Shown in pieces: positions 26,922 to 35,192 of a stretch of 64,000 nucleotides of DNA (the first letter of the stretch is position 1; every line of letters begins with the position of its first letter). The notes beneath the pieces are model-generated. The model was not told the DNA's origin, made no database searches, and saw nothing but the letters and a program-made list of their open reading frames with translations. Position numbers and translations under genes: made by a program. The stretch is from Azospirillum endophyticum (lineage in GTDB: Bacteria > Pseudomonadota > Alphaproteobacteria > Azospirillales > Azospirillaceae). Location of the stretch: NCBI RefSeq assembly GCF_016595245.1, contig NZ_JAENHM010000095.1, forward strand, positions 65,680 through 129,679, given 5' to 3'.

Positions 26922-27724
26922 ACCCGCTGTCGCTCTCCTACTACACGGTGCCGGAGCTGTCGCCGCCCGACATGGTGACGGTGGCGGCGGACCAGGGCTG
27001 CGCCCATGTCGGCCTGCGCCTGCTGGGCGGCCAGCCCGACGGCGATCCGATGCCGCTGCTGGCCGACCCCGCCCTGCGGCGCGAGATGAAGCGGCGCATG
27101 GCCGACCGCGGCGTCACGGCGCTCGACGCCAACACCGCCCGCGTCCTGCCCCACACCGACCTCGACGCCTTCCGCCCCTTCCTGGAGGCGGCGGCCGAAC
27201 TGGGCGCCCGCCATGTTCTGGCGACCGGCGACGACCCCGACGAGGGGCGGCTGGCGGCAAGGCTGGGACGGTTGTGCGACGATGCCGCCGGCTTCGGCCT
27301 GACCGTGCAGTTCGAGTTCGTGCCCTGGATGAGCGTGCCGAGCGCCGCCGCCGCCGCCCGGCTGATCGGCCGGGTGGAGCGCCCGAACATCGGCATCGCG
27401 CTCGACGCGCTGCATTACGACCGCTCCGGCGGCACGCCGGCCGAGCTGGCGGCGATCCCGCCCGGCCTGTTCGCCTACATGCATCTCTGCGACGCCCCGC
27501 GCGAGCATGGGACCGACCGCGAGTCCCTGCTGCACACCGCGGTGAAGGAGCGGCTGGTTCCCGGCGAGGGCGGCATCGACCTGACCGGGCTGCTGCGTGC
27601 GCTTCCGCCCGGCCTGCCGCTCGCCCTCGAAATCCCCACCGCCGCCCTGGCGCGGACGATGGAGGCGCCGGCCCGCGTGGCGCGCGCCGTCGCCGCCACC
27701 CGCCGCCTGCTGGCGGCGCTCTGA
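26918..27724 (+). CDS. Sugar phosphate isomerase/epimerase-like TIM barrel protein
   Basis: A 268-residue AP-endonuclease-2/xylose-isomerase-like TIM barrel. Characteristic pieces are the metal-ligand Glu in VQFEFVPWM, IGIALDALHYDRSG and the histidine in YMHLCDAP, ending with LEIPT. Start overlaps the SDR stop (ATGA). Members isomerise or epimerise sugars and polyols, or cleave/hydrate cyclic polyols (IolE type); which reaction applies here is unknown. Confidence 0.85.
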   Translation: MNPLSLSYYTVPELSPPDMVTVAADQGCAHVGLRLLGGQPDGDPMPLLADPALRREMKRRMADRGVTALDANTARVLPHTDLDAFRPFLEAAAELGARHVLATGDDPDEGRLAARLGRLCDDAAGFGLTVQFEFVPWMSVPSAAAAARLIGRVERPNIGIALDALHYDRSGGTPAELAAIPPGLFAYMHLCDAPREHGTDRESLLHTAVKERLVPGEGGIDLTGLLRALPPGLPLALEIPTAALARTMEAPARVARAVAATRRLLAAL

Positions 27725-27759
27725 CCCTTATCGATCGACGGCTTTCAGGAGGATCCACC

Positions 27760-28320
27760 ATGGCCGCCAGCCCAGAGACCGGCACCGCCATCCGTGCCTG
27801 CGCCCAGGCGGTGATCCGGGCGATCGAGGCGCACGGACACGATACCGCCCGCCTGACGGCGGCGCTGCGCGAACCGCTGGCCGCGCTCGCCGCCCGGCCC
27901 GACCTGTGCACGGCCGGCGTGCCGCGCATCGGCAACCACGTCGCCAATTCCCAGTACCTCTACTATGACGGCGACCTGTCGATCCTGCTGTTCGAGCTGC
28001 CCGACGGCCAGCCCATCGCCGTCCACGACCATGGCAACTGGGAGAGCATGGCGATTTACCGGGGGCGGGTGAAGCACACCGTCTACGAGCGGCGCGACGA
28101 CGGCTCGGTTCCTGGCAAGGCCGATCTGACAATGGTCGAGGACCGCGTGCTGGAGCCGGGCGACAGCGTGGTGATCGCCCCGCCCGCCGACATCCACGGC
28201 TTCATGGCGCTGGAGCAGGGAAGCTGGGGCATCACCGTGGCGAGCGGAACCTACAAGCCCGAGCGCAGCTATTTCCAGCCCGAGGCCGGAACCGTCGTCA
28301 GCAGGCGCCCGCGCGGCTGA
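27760..28320 (+). CDS. Cupin protein, cysteine-dioxygenase-like
   Basis: The 186-residue product is a single-domain cupin resembling cysteine dioxygenase-type thiol dioxygenases: metal-site histidines are seen in AVHDHGNWE (HxH) and DIHGFMALE, with a helical N-terminal region. AGGAGG lies eight bases before ATG 27760. It could be a non-heme iron dioxygenase on a thiol or another small acid. A palindromic repeat follows directly, so transcription into the downstream genes may be reduced at this point. Confidence 0.8.
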   Translation: MAASPETGTAIRACAQAVIRAIEAHGHDTARLTAALREPLAALAARPDLCTAGVPRIGNHVANSQYLYYDGDLSILLFELPDGQPIAVHDHGNWESMAIYRGRVKHTVYERRDDGSVPGKADLTMVEDRVLEPGDSVVIAPPADIHGFMALEQGSWGITVASGTYKPERSYFQPEAGTVVSRRPRG

Positions 28321-28349
28321 CGGGCCGCTGTCGCATGTACCGATAAACG

Positions 28350-28516
28350 CCCTCTCCCGTCCCGGGAGAGGGAGGGGACCCGCCGAAGGCGGGGAGGGTG
28401 AGGGGTGGTCCGAGAATCCCGGACCGCATGGTCCCAAAGTGCATGGCTTCGTGCCCAACCCCTCACCCTTCCCATGCTGCGCATGGGCCCCTTCCCTCTC
28501 CCGGGGCGGGAGAGGG
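28350..28516. repeat. Large imperfect inverted repeat (REP-like) in the operon
   Basis: Two arms of about 58 bases, 28350-28407 and 28458-28516, are inverted copies (CCCTCTCCCG...GTGAGGGGT against ACCCCTCACCC...GCGGGAGAGGG), and each arm itself holds small hairpins. The centre contains another hairpin, GGTCCG-agaatc-CCGGACC. It sits between the cupin and the next SDR gene and may act as an attenuator, an mRNA stabiliser, or a dispersed repetitive element. Confidence 0.8.
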
Positions 28517-28577
28517 AGCAATAGGCGATCGTCTTGGACCGAAGGTTTGCGGCATCCGGAAAAGGAAGACCACAGCG

Positions 28578-29366
28578 ATGGATATGGGACTGAAGGGCAA
28601 GGTCGCGCTGGTGCTCGGCGGCAGCCAGGGCATCGGACGGGCGGCGGCGCTGGGGTTCGCGCGCGAAGGCTGCGCCGTCGCCATCTGTGGCCGCGACCCC
28701 GGCCGGCTGGAGGAGGCGAGGGCGCTTCTGGAGGCGGCCGGCGGCCCGGTTCTGGCGGTGCCGGCCGATGTCGGCGACCCGGAGGCGGTGGAGCGGCTGG
28801 TCGACGAGGTCGCCGACGCCTTCGGCACCATCCACATCCTGGTCAACAACGCCGCCGGTCCGAAACCCGGCCCCTTCGACGGGCTGAGCGGCGCCGACTG
28901 GGAGGACGCCTTCCGCCTGACGCTGATGTCGGCGGTCAACGCCACCCGCGCAGCCCTTCCCCACATGCGCCGGCAGCGCTGGGGGCGGGTGGTCAACATC
29001 AGCTCCTATTCGGTCAAGCAGCCGATCGGCGAGCTGATGCTGTCCAACAGCCTGCGGCTGGGGGCGCTGGGCTGGGCCAAGACGATGGCGACGCAGCTGG
29101 CGCCGGAGAACATCCTGGTCAACACCGTCTGTCCCGGCTGGACGGCGACCGACCGCATGACCCAGGTGGTCGGCGCCCGCGCCGCCGCCCAGGGCCGGAC
29201 CGCGGAGGACACCGCGGCCGGCATCGCCGCCGGCATCCCGCTCGGCCGCTTCGCCCGGCCCGAGGAGGTCGCCGACCTGATCGTCTTCCTGGCTTCCGAA
29301 CGCGCCAGTTACCTGACCGGCACCGCCATCCCGGTGGACGGCGGCATCGTGCAGAGCGCGCTGTGA
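28578..29366 (+). CDS. SDR-family oxidoreductase (second of three)
   Basis: A 262-residue short-chain dehydrogenase: cofactor loop GGSQGIGRAAALGF (residues about 14-27), ICGRDPGRLEEA which favours NADP (Arg after the second strand), the NNAAG motif, and the catalytic Ser-Tyr-Lys region where the usual YxxxK is not obvious (NISSYSVKQPIGELMLSNSL); the Tyr/Lys may be Y153/K156-like in a shifted position. Such a pattern occurs in BKR-like SDRs with atypical active sites. It follows the inverted repeat; its 3' end is part of a 21-bp tandem triplication. Confidence 0.85.
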   Translation: MDMGLKGKVALVLGGSQGIGRAAALGFAREGCAVAICGRDPGRLEEARALLEAAGGPVLAVPADVGDPEAVERLVDEVADAFGTIHILVNNAAGPKPGPFDGLSGADWEDAFRLTLMSAVNATRAALPHMRRQRWGRVVNISSYSVKQPIGELMLSNSLRLGALGWAKTMATQLAPENILVNTVCPGWTATDRMTQVVGARAAAQGRTAEDTAAGIAAGIPLGRFARPEEVADLIVFLASERASYLTGTAIPVDGGIVQSAL

Positions 29367-29413
29367 TGATCGCAGAGCACGCTGTGATGGGTGCAGAGCG
29401 CGCTGTGATGGGT
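29351..29413. repeat. 21-bp tandem repeat, three copies, spanning an SDR stop codon
   Basis: Three adjacent near-identical 21-base units at 29351-29371, 29372-29392 and 29393-29413 (core GCAGAGCGCGCTGTGATG). The first unit encodes the last residues and TGA stop of the SDR gene; the other two are outside the reading frame stop. It looks like a recent slippage duplication. Confidence 0.85.
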
Positions 29414-29454
29414 GCCCCGTCAACCCTCAAAACCCGCTTTCCCGGGAGGATCGC

Positions 29455-30258
29455 ATGACCAAGACCGCTCTGGTGACCGGAGCCGGCGGCGGACTGGGCG
29501 CGGCCATCGCGCGCCGTCTGGCCGGCGAAGGGTACCGCGTGGCGCTGCTCGACCTCGATGCCGCCGGGCTGGAGGTGGAGGCCGCGCGCATTCCCGGCGC
29601 CCTGGCCTTCACCGCCGACGTGACCGACGAGGCGCAGATCGACGCGGTGGTCGCCGCGATGGCGGAGGCTTTCGGCGACGGACCCGACGTGCTGGTCAAC
29701 AATGCCGGCATCGTCCGTTTCGGCGACATCCTCGACCACAGCGTCGCCGATTTCCGCCGCGTGGTGGACGTGAACCTGACCGGCACCTTCATCGTCACCC
29801 GCGCCGTCGCGCGCCGGATGGCGGAGCGCGGATCGGGGGCGATCGTCAACATCACCTCGCTGAACGCCGTCGCCCCCAGCCCCGACGCCGGCGCCTACCC
29901 GGCGACCAAGGCGGCGGTCGCGCTGCTGACCGAGCATCTGGCGCTGGCGCTGGCGCCGCGCGGCGTCCGGGTGAACGCCGTCGCCCCCGGTTTCATCGAC
30001 GCCGGCATGTCGGCGCCGATCTACGCCGACGCGGAGGTGCGCGCGGTGCGCGGCGGCGCCGTGCCCGCCCGGTCGCTCGGCACCGCCGACGATGTCGCCG
30101 ACGCGGTGCTGTTCCTGGTCTCCGACCAAGCGCGCTACATCCACGGCCAGCATCTGATGGTCGACGGCGGCGTGTCCTTCAGCCTGAAGATGCACCTGCC
30201 CCGCCGCGCCCCGGCAGTCAAATCGCCAGCAGTCAAGCCGCCGGCGGGCGACCGATGA
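29455..30258 (+). CDS. SDR-family oxidoreductase (third of three)
   Basis: A 267-residue classical SDR with the complete motif set: TGAGGGLGAAIARRL cofactor loop, Asp in LLDLD (NAD preference), NNAGIV, NITSLNAVAPSPDAGAYPATK with catalytic Ser, Tyr and Lys, and the PG/VDGGVSF end (FabG-like). GGGAGG lies upstream of the ATG. It probably oxidises or reduces an intermediate in the same pathway as its neighbours. Its stop overlaps the start of the ThuA-like gene. Confidence 0.9.
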   Translation: MTKTALVTGAGGGLGAAIARRLAGEGYRVALLDLDAAGLEVEAARIPGALAFTADVTDEAQIDAVVAAMAEAFGDGPDVLVNNAGIVRFGDILDHSVADFRRVVDVNLTGTFIVTRAVARRMAERGSGAIVNITSLNAVAPSPDAGAYPATKAAVALLTEHLALALAPRGVRVNAVAPGFIDAGMSAPIYADAEVRAVRGGAVPARSLGTADDVADAVLFLVSDQARYIHGQHLMVDGGVSFSLKMHLPRRAPAVKSPAVKPPAGDR

Positions 30259-30959
30259 ACGGGGCGGTCCGCAACCTGATCCTGACCGGCGGCATCGGCC
30301 ATCCCTTTGCCGAAGCCGCTCCGGCGCTGGAGCGGATTCTGGCTGAGGCCGGCGCGGGAATCGTCTCGACCGTCACCGACGACATCGAGGCCGGGCTGGA
30401 GGCGCTGGAACGGGGCGGTTTCGACCTGCTCACCGTCTACGCGCTGCGCTGGCGGATGCTGGGCAGCGAGAAATATGCCCCGCACCGCGAGCGCTGGGCC
30501 TTCTCGCTGTCGCCGGACGGACGGCAGCGGCTGTCGCGCTTCGTCGCCGGCGGGGGCGGGCTGCTGGGCCTGCACACCGCGCTGATCTGCTTCGACGACT
30601 GGCCGGAGTGGAAAGATCTGCTGGGCGGCGCCTGGGTCTGGGGCCGCTCCGCCCATCCGCCGCGCGGTCCGGTGACCCTGATCCCGACGGACATGCCGCA
30701 TCCCCTCACCGCCGGCCTGCCGCCCTTCACCGTCACCGACGAGACCTATGGCGACTTCGATCTGGCCGCCGACGTCCAGCCGCTGGCGATGGTGGCGCCG
30801 GAGGGGGGAAGCGCTTGGCCCGCCTTGTGGGCACGCGATTTCGGGCGGGGCCGGGTGGTGGCCGACACGCTGGGCCACGACCGCGCCTCCCTGGAACACC
30901 CGGTGCACCGCCAAGTCCTGACGCGCGCCGCCCTCTGGGCCTGCCGCCGTCCGCTCTGA
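30255..30959 (+). CDS. ThuA-like domain protein
   Basis: A 234-residue protein of the ThuA/trehalose-utilisation fold (a class-I glutamine amidotransferase-like fold): LILTGGIGHPFAEAAP start, FVAGGGGLLGLHTAL (the GLH elbow) and the Pro/His-rich ending YGDFDLAADVQPLA then GRGRVVADTLGHD. ThuA-like proteins accompany sugar or polyol catabolism but their reaction is poorly defined; some are linked to keto-sugar metabolism. Coupled by ATGA to the preceding SDR. Confidence 0.82.
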   Translation: MNGAVRNLILTGGIGHPFAEAAPALERILAEAGAGIVSTVTDDIEAGLEALERGGFDLLTVYALRWRMLGSEKYAPHRERWAFSLSPDGRQRLSRFVAGGGGLLGLHTALICFDDWPEWKDLLGGAWVWGRSAHPPRGPVTLIPTDMPHPLTAGLPPFTVTDETYGDFDLAADVQPLAMVAPEGGSAWPALWARDFGRGRVVADTLGHDRASLEHPVHRQVLTRAALWACRRPL

Positions 30960-30991
30960 GACCGATACGACCTGCAAGAGGAACCGTCCCG

Positions 30992-31894
30992 ATGACCAGC
31001 CTCCCTGCCCAAGCCGCCGCTCCGGCCGCCGCTCCGACCGATGCCTCGACCGCTCCCCTGTTCACGCCGCTCGACGGCATCATCGGGGCGGAGACCGACA
31101 GGCTCGACCTGTCCCGGCCGCTCGACGATGCGACGGTCGATGCGGTGCGCGCGGCCTTCCGCGACCATCACCTGCTGGTGATCCGCAACCAGTCGCTCGA
31201 CAAGGAGCGCATGTACCGCTTCGCCGAACTGTTCGGGCCGATCGAAGGCCACATGATCCGGCTGGCCGACGGGTCGAAGTGGGACGCGGTCCACACCATC
31301 ACCAACCTGGACGCCGCCGGCAACCCGGTGGCCAAGCCCTTCATCAGCTCCAACTATTTCTGGCACACCGACAAGTCCTTCCTGCGCGAGCCGTCGCTGC
31401 TGACGATGCTGCAGGCGGTGGAACTGCCGCCGAACGGCGGCGACACCCAGTTCGCCGACATGACCGCCGCCTACGACGCGTTGCCGGAGGCGACGCGCCG
31501 GCGGATCGACGGGTTGAAGTCGGTGCAGAGCCTGGAATTCATGCGGCGCTACACCGGCAGCGCCCCGCCGACCGAGGACGACATCGCCGCCGCCCCACCC
31601 ATCGCCCATCCCCTGGTCCGCACCCATCCCGAGACCGGCCGCAAGAGCCTCTATATCGGCATGTACAGCTCCCACATCGAGGGCATGCCGGAAGAGGAGG
31701 GGCGTGCATTGCTGGAGGAACTGCTGGAGCACGCGACGCAGGACCGCTTCGTCCACGCCCACCGCTGGCGGCACGGCGATCTCGTCTTCTGGGACAACCG
31801 CTGCCTGCTGCACCGAGCCACCGCCAATTACGAGATGGGCAAGCACCGCCGCGTGCTGATGCGGGTGGTGGTGAAGGGAAGCGTGCCGGACTGA
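30992..31894 (+). CDS. TauD/TfdA-family 2-oxoglutarate-dependent dioxygenase
   Basis: The 300-residue enzyme has the iron-binding facial triad: H125 and D127 in FWHTDKS and H274 in CLLHRATANY, followed by the 2-oxoglutarate-binding Arg in the HRRVLMR region. The family hydroxylates taurine, alkylsulfates, 2,4-D and similar compounds, releasing the substituent. With a NitT/TauT-type importer at the start of the gene series, a sulfonate- or ether-like substrate is possible, but no sulfur-specific genes are present. Last gene before the terminator. Confidence 0.9.
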   Translation: MTSLPAQAAAPAAAPTDASTAPLFTPLDGIIGAETDRLDLSRPLDDATVDAVRAAFRDHHLLVIRNQSLDKERMYRFAELFGPIEGHMIRLADGSKWDAVHTITNLDAAGNPVAKPFISSNYFWHTDKSFLREPSLLTMLQAVELPPNGGDTQFADMTAAYDALPEATRRRIDGLKSVQSLEFMRRYTGSAPPTEDDIAAAPPIAHPLVRTHPETGRKSLYIGMYSSHIEGMPEEEGRALLEELLEHATQDRFVHAHRWRHGDLVFWDNRCLLHRATANYEMGKHRRVLMRVVVKGSVPD

Positions 31895-31899
31895 CGGCT

Positions 31900-31937
31900 A
31901 AAACCTCGTGCGTTTGCCATGAACCGCACGAGGTTTT
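31900..31937. terminator. Bidirectional terminator between dioxygenase and hisD-like pseudogene
   Basis: Perfect 13-base inverted repeat AAAACCTCGTGCG / CGCACGAGGTTTT with a 12-base loop; the A-run before and T-run after let it work on both strands. It lies between convergent transcription units. Confidence 0.88.
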
Positions 31938-32001
31938 AAGTTTTGGATGGTGCCATGGTGGAGTGACCGCGGCAGGTCGGCTCCGGGAAGCCAGGTGCGG
32001 T

Positions 32002-33165
32002 TCAGGTCTTGAGGAATTTCCCGACCCACAGGCCGCCGGTGTAGCGTGCGGCCTTCCTGGTCGGCAGCGTGTGATTGGTGCCGATGACCTTGTCGCCATA
32101 GGACACGTTGGTCCGCGGACCAAGGAACAGCGCACCGTAATTGGTCATGTTCCTGAGGAAATAGTCCGGATCGCGGGTCATCACCTGCACATGCTCGGAT
32201 GCGATGCGGTCGGCTTCCCGCAACATGTCCTCGTCGCTGTCGCAGACGATCACCTCGCCAGAGGCTTCCCAGGCCCGCCGCGCGACGGCGCCCGTCGGCA
32301 GGATGTCGAGCAGCCGTTCGATCTGCCTGATGGTGTCCTGCGCCAGCGCCTCCGACGTGGTCAGCAGGATTGCGGGAGAATCCGGCCCGTGTTCGGCCTG
32401 TCCCAGCAGGTCGGTGGCGCAGAGTTCGCCGCCAACGGTTTCGTCCGCGATCACTAGCGTCTCGGTCGGGCCGGCGAACAGGTCGATGCCGACACGCCCG
32501 AACAGTTGGCGCTTGGCTTCCGCCACATAGGCGTTTCCGGGGCCGACCAGCATATCCACCGGAGCGATGCGCTCGGTGCCGATCGCGAGCGCGCCGATCG
32601 CCTGGACACCGCCCAGGCAATAAATCTCGTCGGCGCCGGCAAGATGCTGGGCGGCGACGATCGCGGGTGCCGGTCCACCCAGATGGGGCGGGGCGCAGGT
32701 CGCCACCCGCGGGACGCCGGCAATTTTGGCCGTCAGCACCGACATTTGGGCCGAGGCGAGCAAAGGATATTTGCCGCCGGGCACATAGCAGCCCACCGAA
32801 TTGACCGGGATGTTCTTGTGGCCGAGGATGACCCCGGGCAGGGTCTCCACCTCCACCTCCACCTCCACCTCCACATCGCGCAGAGCATCCCGTTGGTACT
32901 GGGCGAAGTTGCGGATTTGGTCCTGGGCGAAGCGGATGTCGTCGAGATCACGCGCCGAGAGCTGGGCAAGGCAGTCGCGGATTTCGGCATCGGTCAACCG
33001 ATAATCGGCGCGGTCCTATTTGTCGAACTTCACCGACAGCTCGCGGACCGCGGCGTCGCCGCGGGCGGCGATGTCGGCCAATAGGCCTTCCACGGTATAG
33101 CGGACCTGCCGGTCTCCTTCCGCGACGATCGCGGAATCCGCGCCGCGCTTGAGCCACTTGGCCAT
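32002..33165 (-). pseudogene. Histidinol dehydrogenase-like gene with in-frame amber codon
   Basis: The frame encodes a HisD-family protein: start MAKWLKRGADSAIVAEGDRQ, then LPGVILGHKNIPVNSVGCYV, GPGNAYVAEAKRQLFGRVGI and LFAGPTETLVIAD. At 33016-33018 a TAG interrupts it (KFDK-stop-DRADYRL); relatives usually have Trp here, so TGG to TAG is the simplest explanation. In addition a GTGGAG hexamer is repeated five times (about 32845-32874), giving VEVEVEVEVE where relatives have about two copies. No histidine genes are near, so it was probably a catabolic HisD paralogue. With the stop read through it would be about 387 aa. Confidence 0.85.
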
Positions 33166-33276
33166 GGGTCTTCCTCCCGAACACAGGATTTTGGAAGGCT
33201 CATTCGGAAATGAGCCTTCTGGAACTTGGGGACTCGTTCTCACCGCCTGCCGGAGGGATGGCGGTCGGGGGCTCCG

Positions 33277-33665
33277 TCAGGCGGCCGACAACGCCATTCC
33301 AAGGCTGGCGGCCACGGCCGGATGGGTGATCCGCCCGCCGCGAACGTTCAGGCCGTTCCTGAGGTGCGGGTCGTCCTGGACCGCGTCGATCCCCCTGGCC
33401 ACCAGGGCCAATCCGAACGGCAGGGTCGCATTGTTGAGCGCCGTGCTGGAGGTCAACGGCACCGCGCCCGGCATATTGGCGACGCAGTAATGGATGATCC
33501 CGTCGACCTCGTAGGTCGGTGCCTCGTGCGTGGTCGGACGCGAGGTTTCGAAGCAGCCGCCCTGGTCGATCGCGACATCGACCGGCACCGAACCCTTGCG
33601 CATCGCCGACAATTGGGGACGGGAAACGAACTTGGGCGCACTGGCGCTGGGGATCAGCACCGCTA
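33277..33665 (-). pseudogene. ald: Alanine dehydrogenase, C-terminal fragment
   Basis: Only about the last 130 residues of alanine dehydrogenase remain: VLIPSASAPKFVSRPQLSAM, then VDVAIDQGGCFETSRPTTH, YEVDGIIHYCVANMPGAVP and the end region GLNVRGGRITHPAVAASLG. The N-terminal two-thirds, including the alanine-binding residues and most of the NAD domain, are missing; the fragment begins exactly at the stop of the ABC ATPase gene, which suggests a deletion fused them. Alanine dehydrogenase would recycle the L-alanine produced by DgdA (37161-38483), so loss here breaks a pathway link (inference). Confidence 0.88.
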
Positions 33666-34442
33666 CAGGATCATCCTGAGGAAATCCCTTGCCCGATCGG
33701 TGGATGGCGCCGAGAAGAAGGTGGCGGGATCGCTCTGCTCGACGATGGCTCCGCGATCCATGAAGACGATCCGGTCGGCGACCTCGCGGGCGAACCCCAT
33801 TTCGTGGGTCACGCAGAGCATCGTCATTCCATCACTCGCCAAGGATTTCATCGTCTCGAGAACCTCCTTGACCATTTCCGGATCGAGCGCGGAGGTCGGC
33901 TCGTCGAACAGCATGATCCTGGGCTGCATGCAGAGGGCGCGGGCGATCGCGGCCCGTTGCTGCTGCCCGCCGGACAGTTGAGAGGGATATTTGCCCGCCT
34001 GGTCAGCGATCCGCACACGGTGCAGGAAATGAATGGCCAACTCCCGTGCCTTTTCCCGCCCGATGCCCTTGACCCTCATCGGCGCCAAGCAGCAGTTGTC
34101 GAGAATGGTCAGGTGAGGAAACAGGTTGAAATTCTGGAAGACCATGCCGGTATCCCGCCGGACGGCGGCGATATCCTTGCCGTTGTTGGTCAGTTCCATG
34201 CCATTGACGACGATGCGCCCGCGATTGTGCCGCTCGATGTGGTTGATGCAGCGGATCAGGGTCGATTTGCCAGACCCCGAAGGGCCGCATATGATGACTT
34301 TTTCCCCCTTGCTGATCACCAGGTCGACGCCCGAAAGCGCTTGGAACTCACCGTAGATTTTGCACACACTCTCCAGGCGGATGATCGGTTCCTCACTCCT
34401 CGGCGTCGTGGATTTTTCCGCATCGGCGATTTGAATGTCCAT
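33663..34442 (-). CDS. Polar amino acid ABC transporter ATPase (GlnQ/AapP type)
   Basis: A 259-residue ATPase of the polar amino acid uptake family: Walker A GPSGSGKST, Q-loop MVFQNFNLFPHLTILDN, signature LSGGQQQRAAIARAL, Walker B IMLFDEPTSALDPE and H-loop CVTHEMGFAR. It ends at the very start of the alanine dehydrogenase fragment, but its own C-terminus (ARDFLRMIL) looks complete. It powers the two permeases upstream. Confidence 0.93.
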   Translation of the reverse strand: MDIQIADAEKSTTPRSEEPIIRLESVCKIYGEFQALSGVDLVISKGEKVIICGPSGSGKSTLIRCINHIERHNRGRIVVNGMELTNNGKDIAAVRRDTGMVFQNFNLFPHLTILDNCCLAPMRVKGIGREKARELAIHFLHRVRIADQAGKYPSQLSGGQQQRAAIARALCMQPRIMLFDEPTSALDPEMVKEVLETMKSLASDGMTMLCVTHEMGFAREVADRIVFMDRGAIVEQSDPATFFSAPSTDRARDFLRMIL

Positions 34443-34494
34443 GGGCCTCTTTCCAACCGTTCAAAGGTCTGCCAGGAATTTGCGAATTCGGTGG

Positions 34495-35190
34495 TCACCG
34501 CTGTGCCGCGTGGCCGGCCGTTCGGCGCTTGAGGATGGCGACGCAGTGCGATGCCAGGCTGCAGATGGTCAGGTAGACCAAGGCCACGGTCACATAGAGC
34601 TCCACGAACCGGCCATTGAGCTGGACAAGCTTCGATGTCGCCCCGACAAGATCCGTCAGGGAAAGCACATAAACCAGCGAAGTATCCTGAAATAGAATTA
34701 TGGTCTGGCTGAGGACGATCGGCGCCACCGTCCTGGCGACCTGGGGAAGGACGACGTAGCGGTAGGTTTGCGGCGTGGTGAGGCCGAGGGACTGCGAGGC
34801 CTCGACCTGACCGCGACTCAGGGCGCGCAGTCCGACCCGGATGATCTCGGAATAATAAGCGGCTTCGAACAGGCAGAAGGTGATGAATGCTGTCGACGTC
34901 GGACCGATCGAGACGGGCCGTCCGTCCGGCGACAGCGACCCGAGGATGACCGGGGCCAGGAAGAAGAACCAGAACAGGACGAGGATCAGCGGAATGGACC
35001 GCATCGTCGCGATGTAGATCCGGGCGGCATGGCCCAGCACCGGGATCTCCAGATGCTGCGCCAGGGCAAGGCCGGTTCCGAGCAGGATTCCGGCCGTGAA
35101 GGCCGTTGCGGTCAGTGCCAGGGAGAAGGCGAGACCCGAACACAGATAAGGCCAAGCCTGAAGGACGATGGTGAAATCGATGGCTTGCAT
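34495..35190 (-). CDS. Polar amino acid ABC transporter permease (GltK type)
   Basis: A 231-residue membrane protein with about five helices and the His/Glu/Gln-permease motifs: TMRSIPLILVLFWFFFLAP and the coupling loop SRGQVEASQSLGLTTPQTYR followed by VVLPQVARTVAP. GGAGG occurs seven bases before ATG 35190, inside the end of the partner permease gene region, and only two bases separate the two genes. Confidence 0.92.
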   Translation of the reverse strand: MQAIDFTIVLQAWPYLCSGLAFSLALTATAFTAGILLGTGLALAQHLEIPVLGHAARIYIATMRSIPLILVLFWFFFLAPVILGSLSPDGRPVSIGPTSTAFITFCLFEAAYYSEIIRVGLRALSRGQVEASQSLGLTTPQTYRYVVLPQVARTVAPIVLSQTIILFQDTSLVYVLSLTDLVGATSKLVQLNGRFVELYVTVALVYLTICSLASHCVAILKRRTAGHAAQR

Positions 35191-35192
35191 GT

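Noticed and set aside
29351..29413. Short CRISPR-like array
   Set aside because: The 21-bp units are directly adjacent without spacers and overlap a stop codon; no cas genes are present in the window.
32002..33165. Histidine biosynthesis gene hisD
   Set aside because: No other his genes are nearby, and the gene is interrupted; it is better seen as a paralogue from a catabolic locus.
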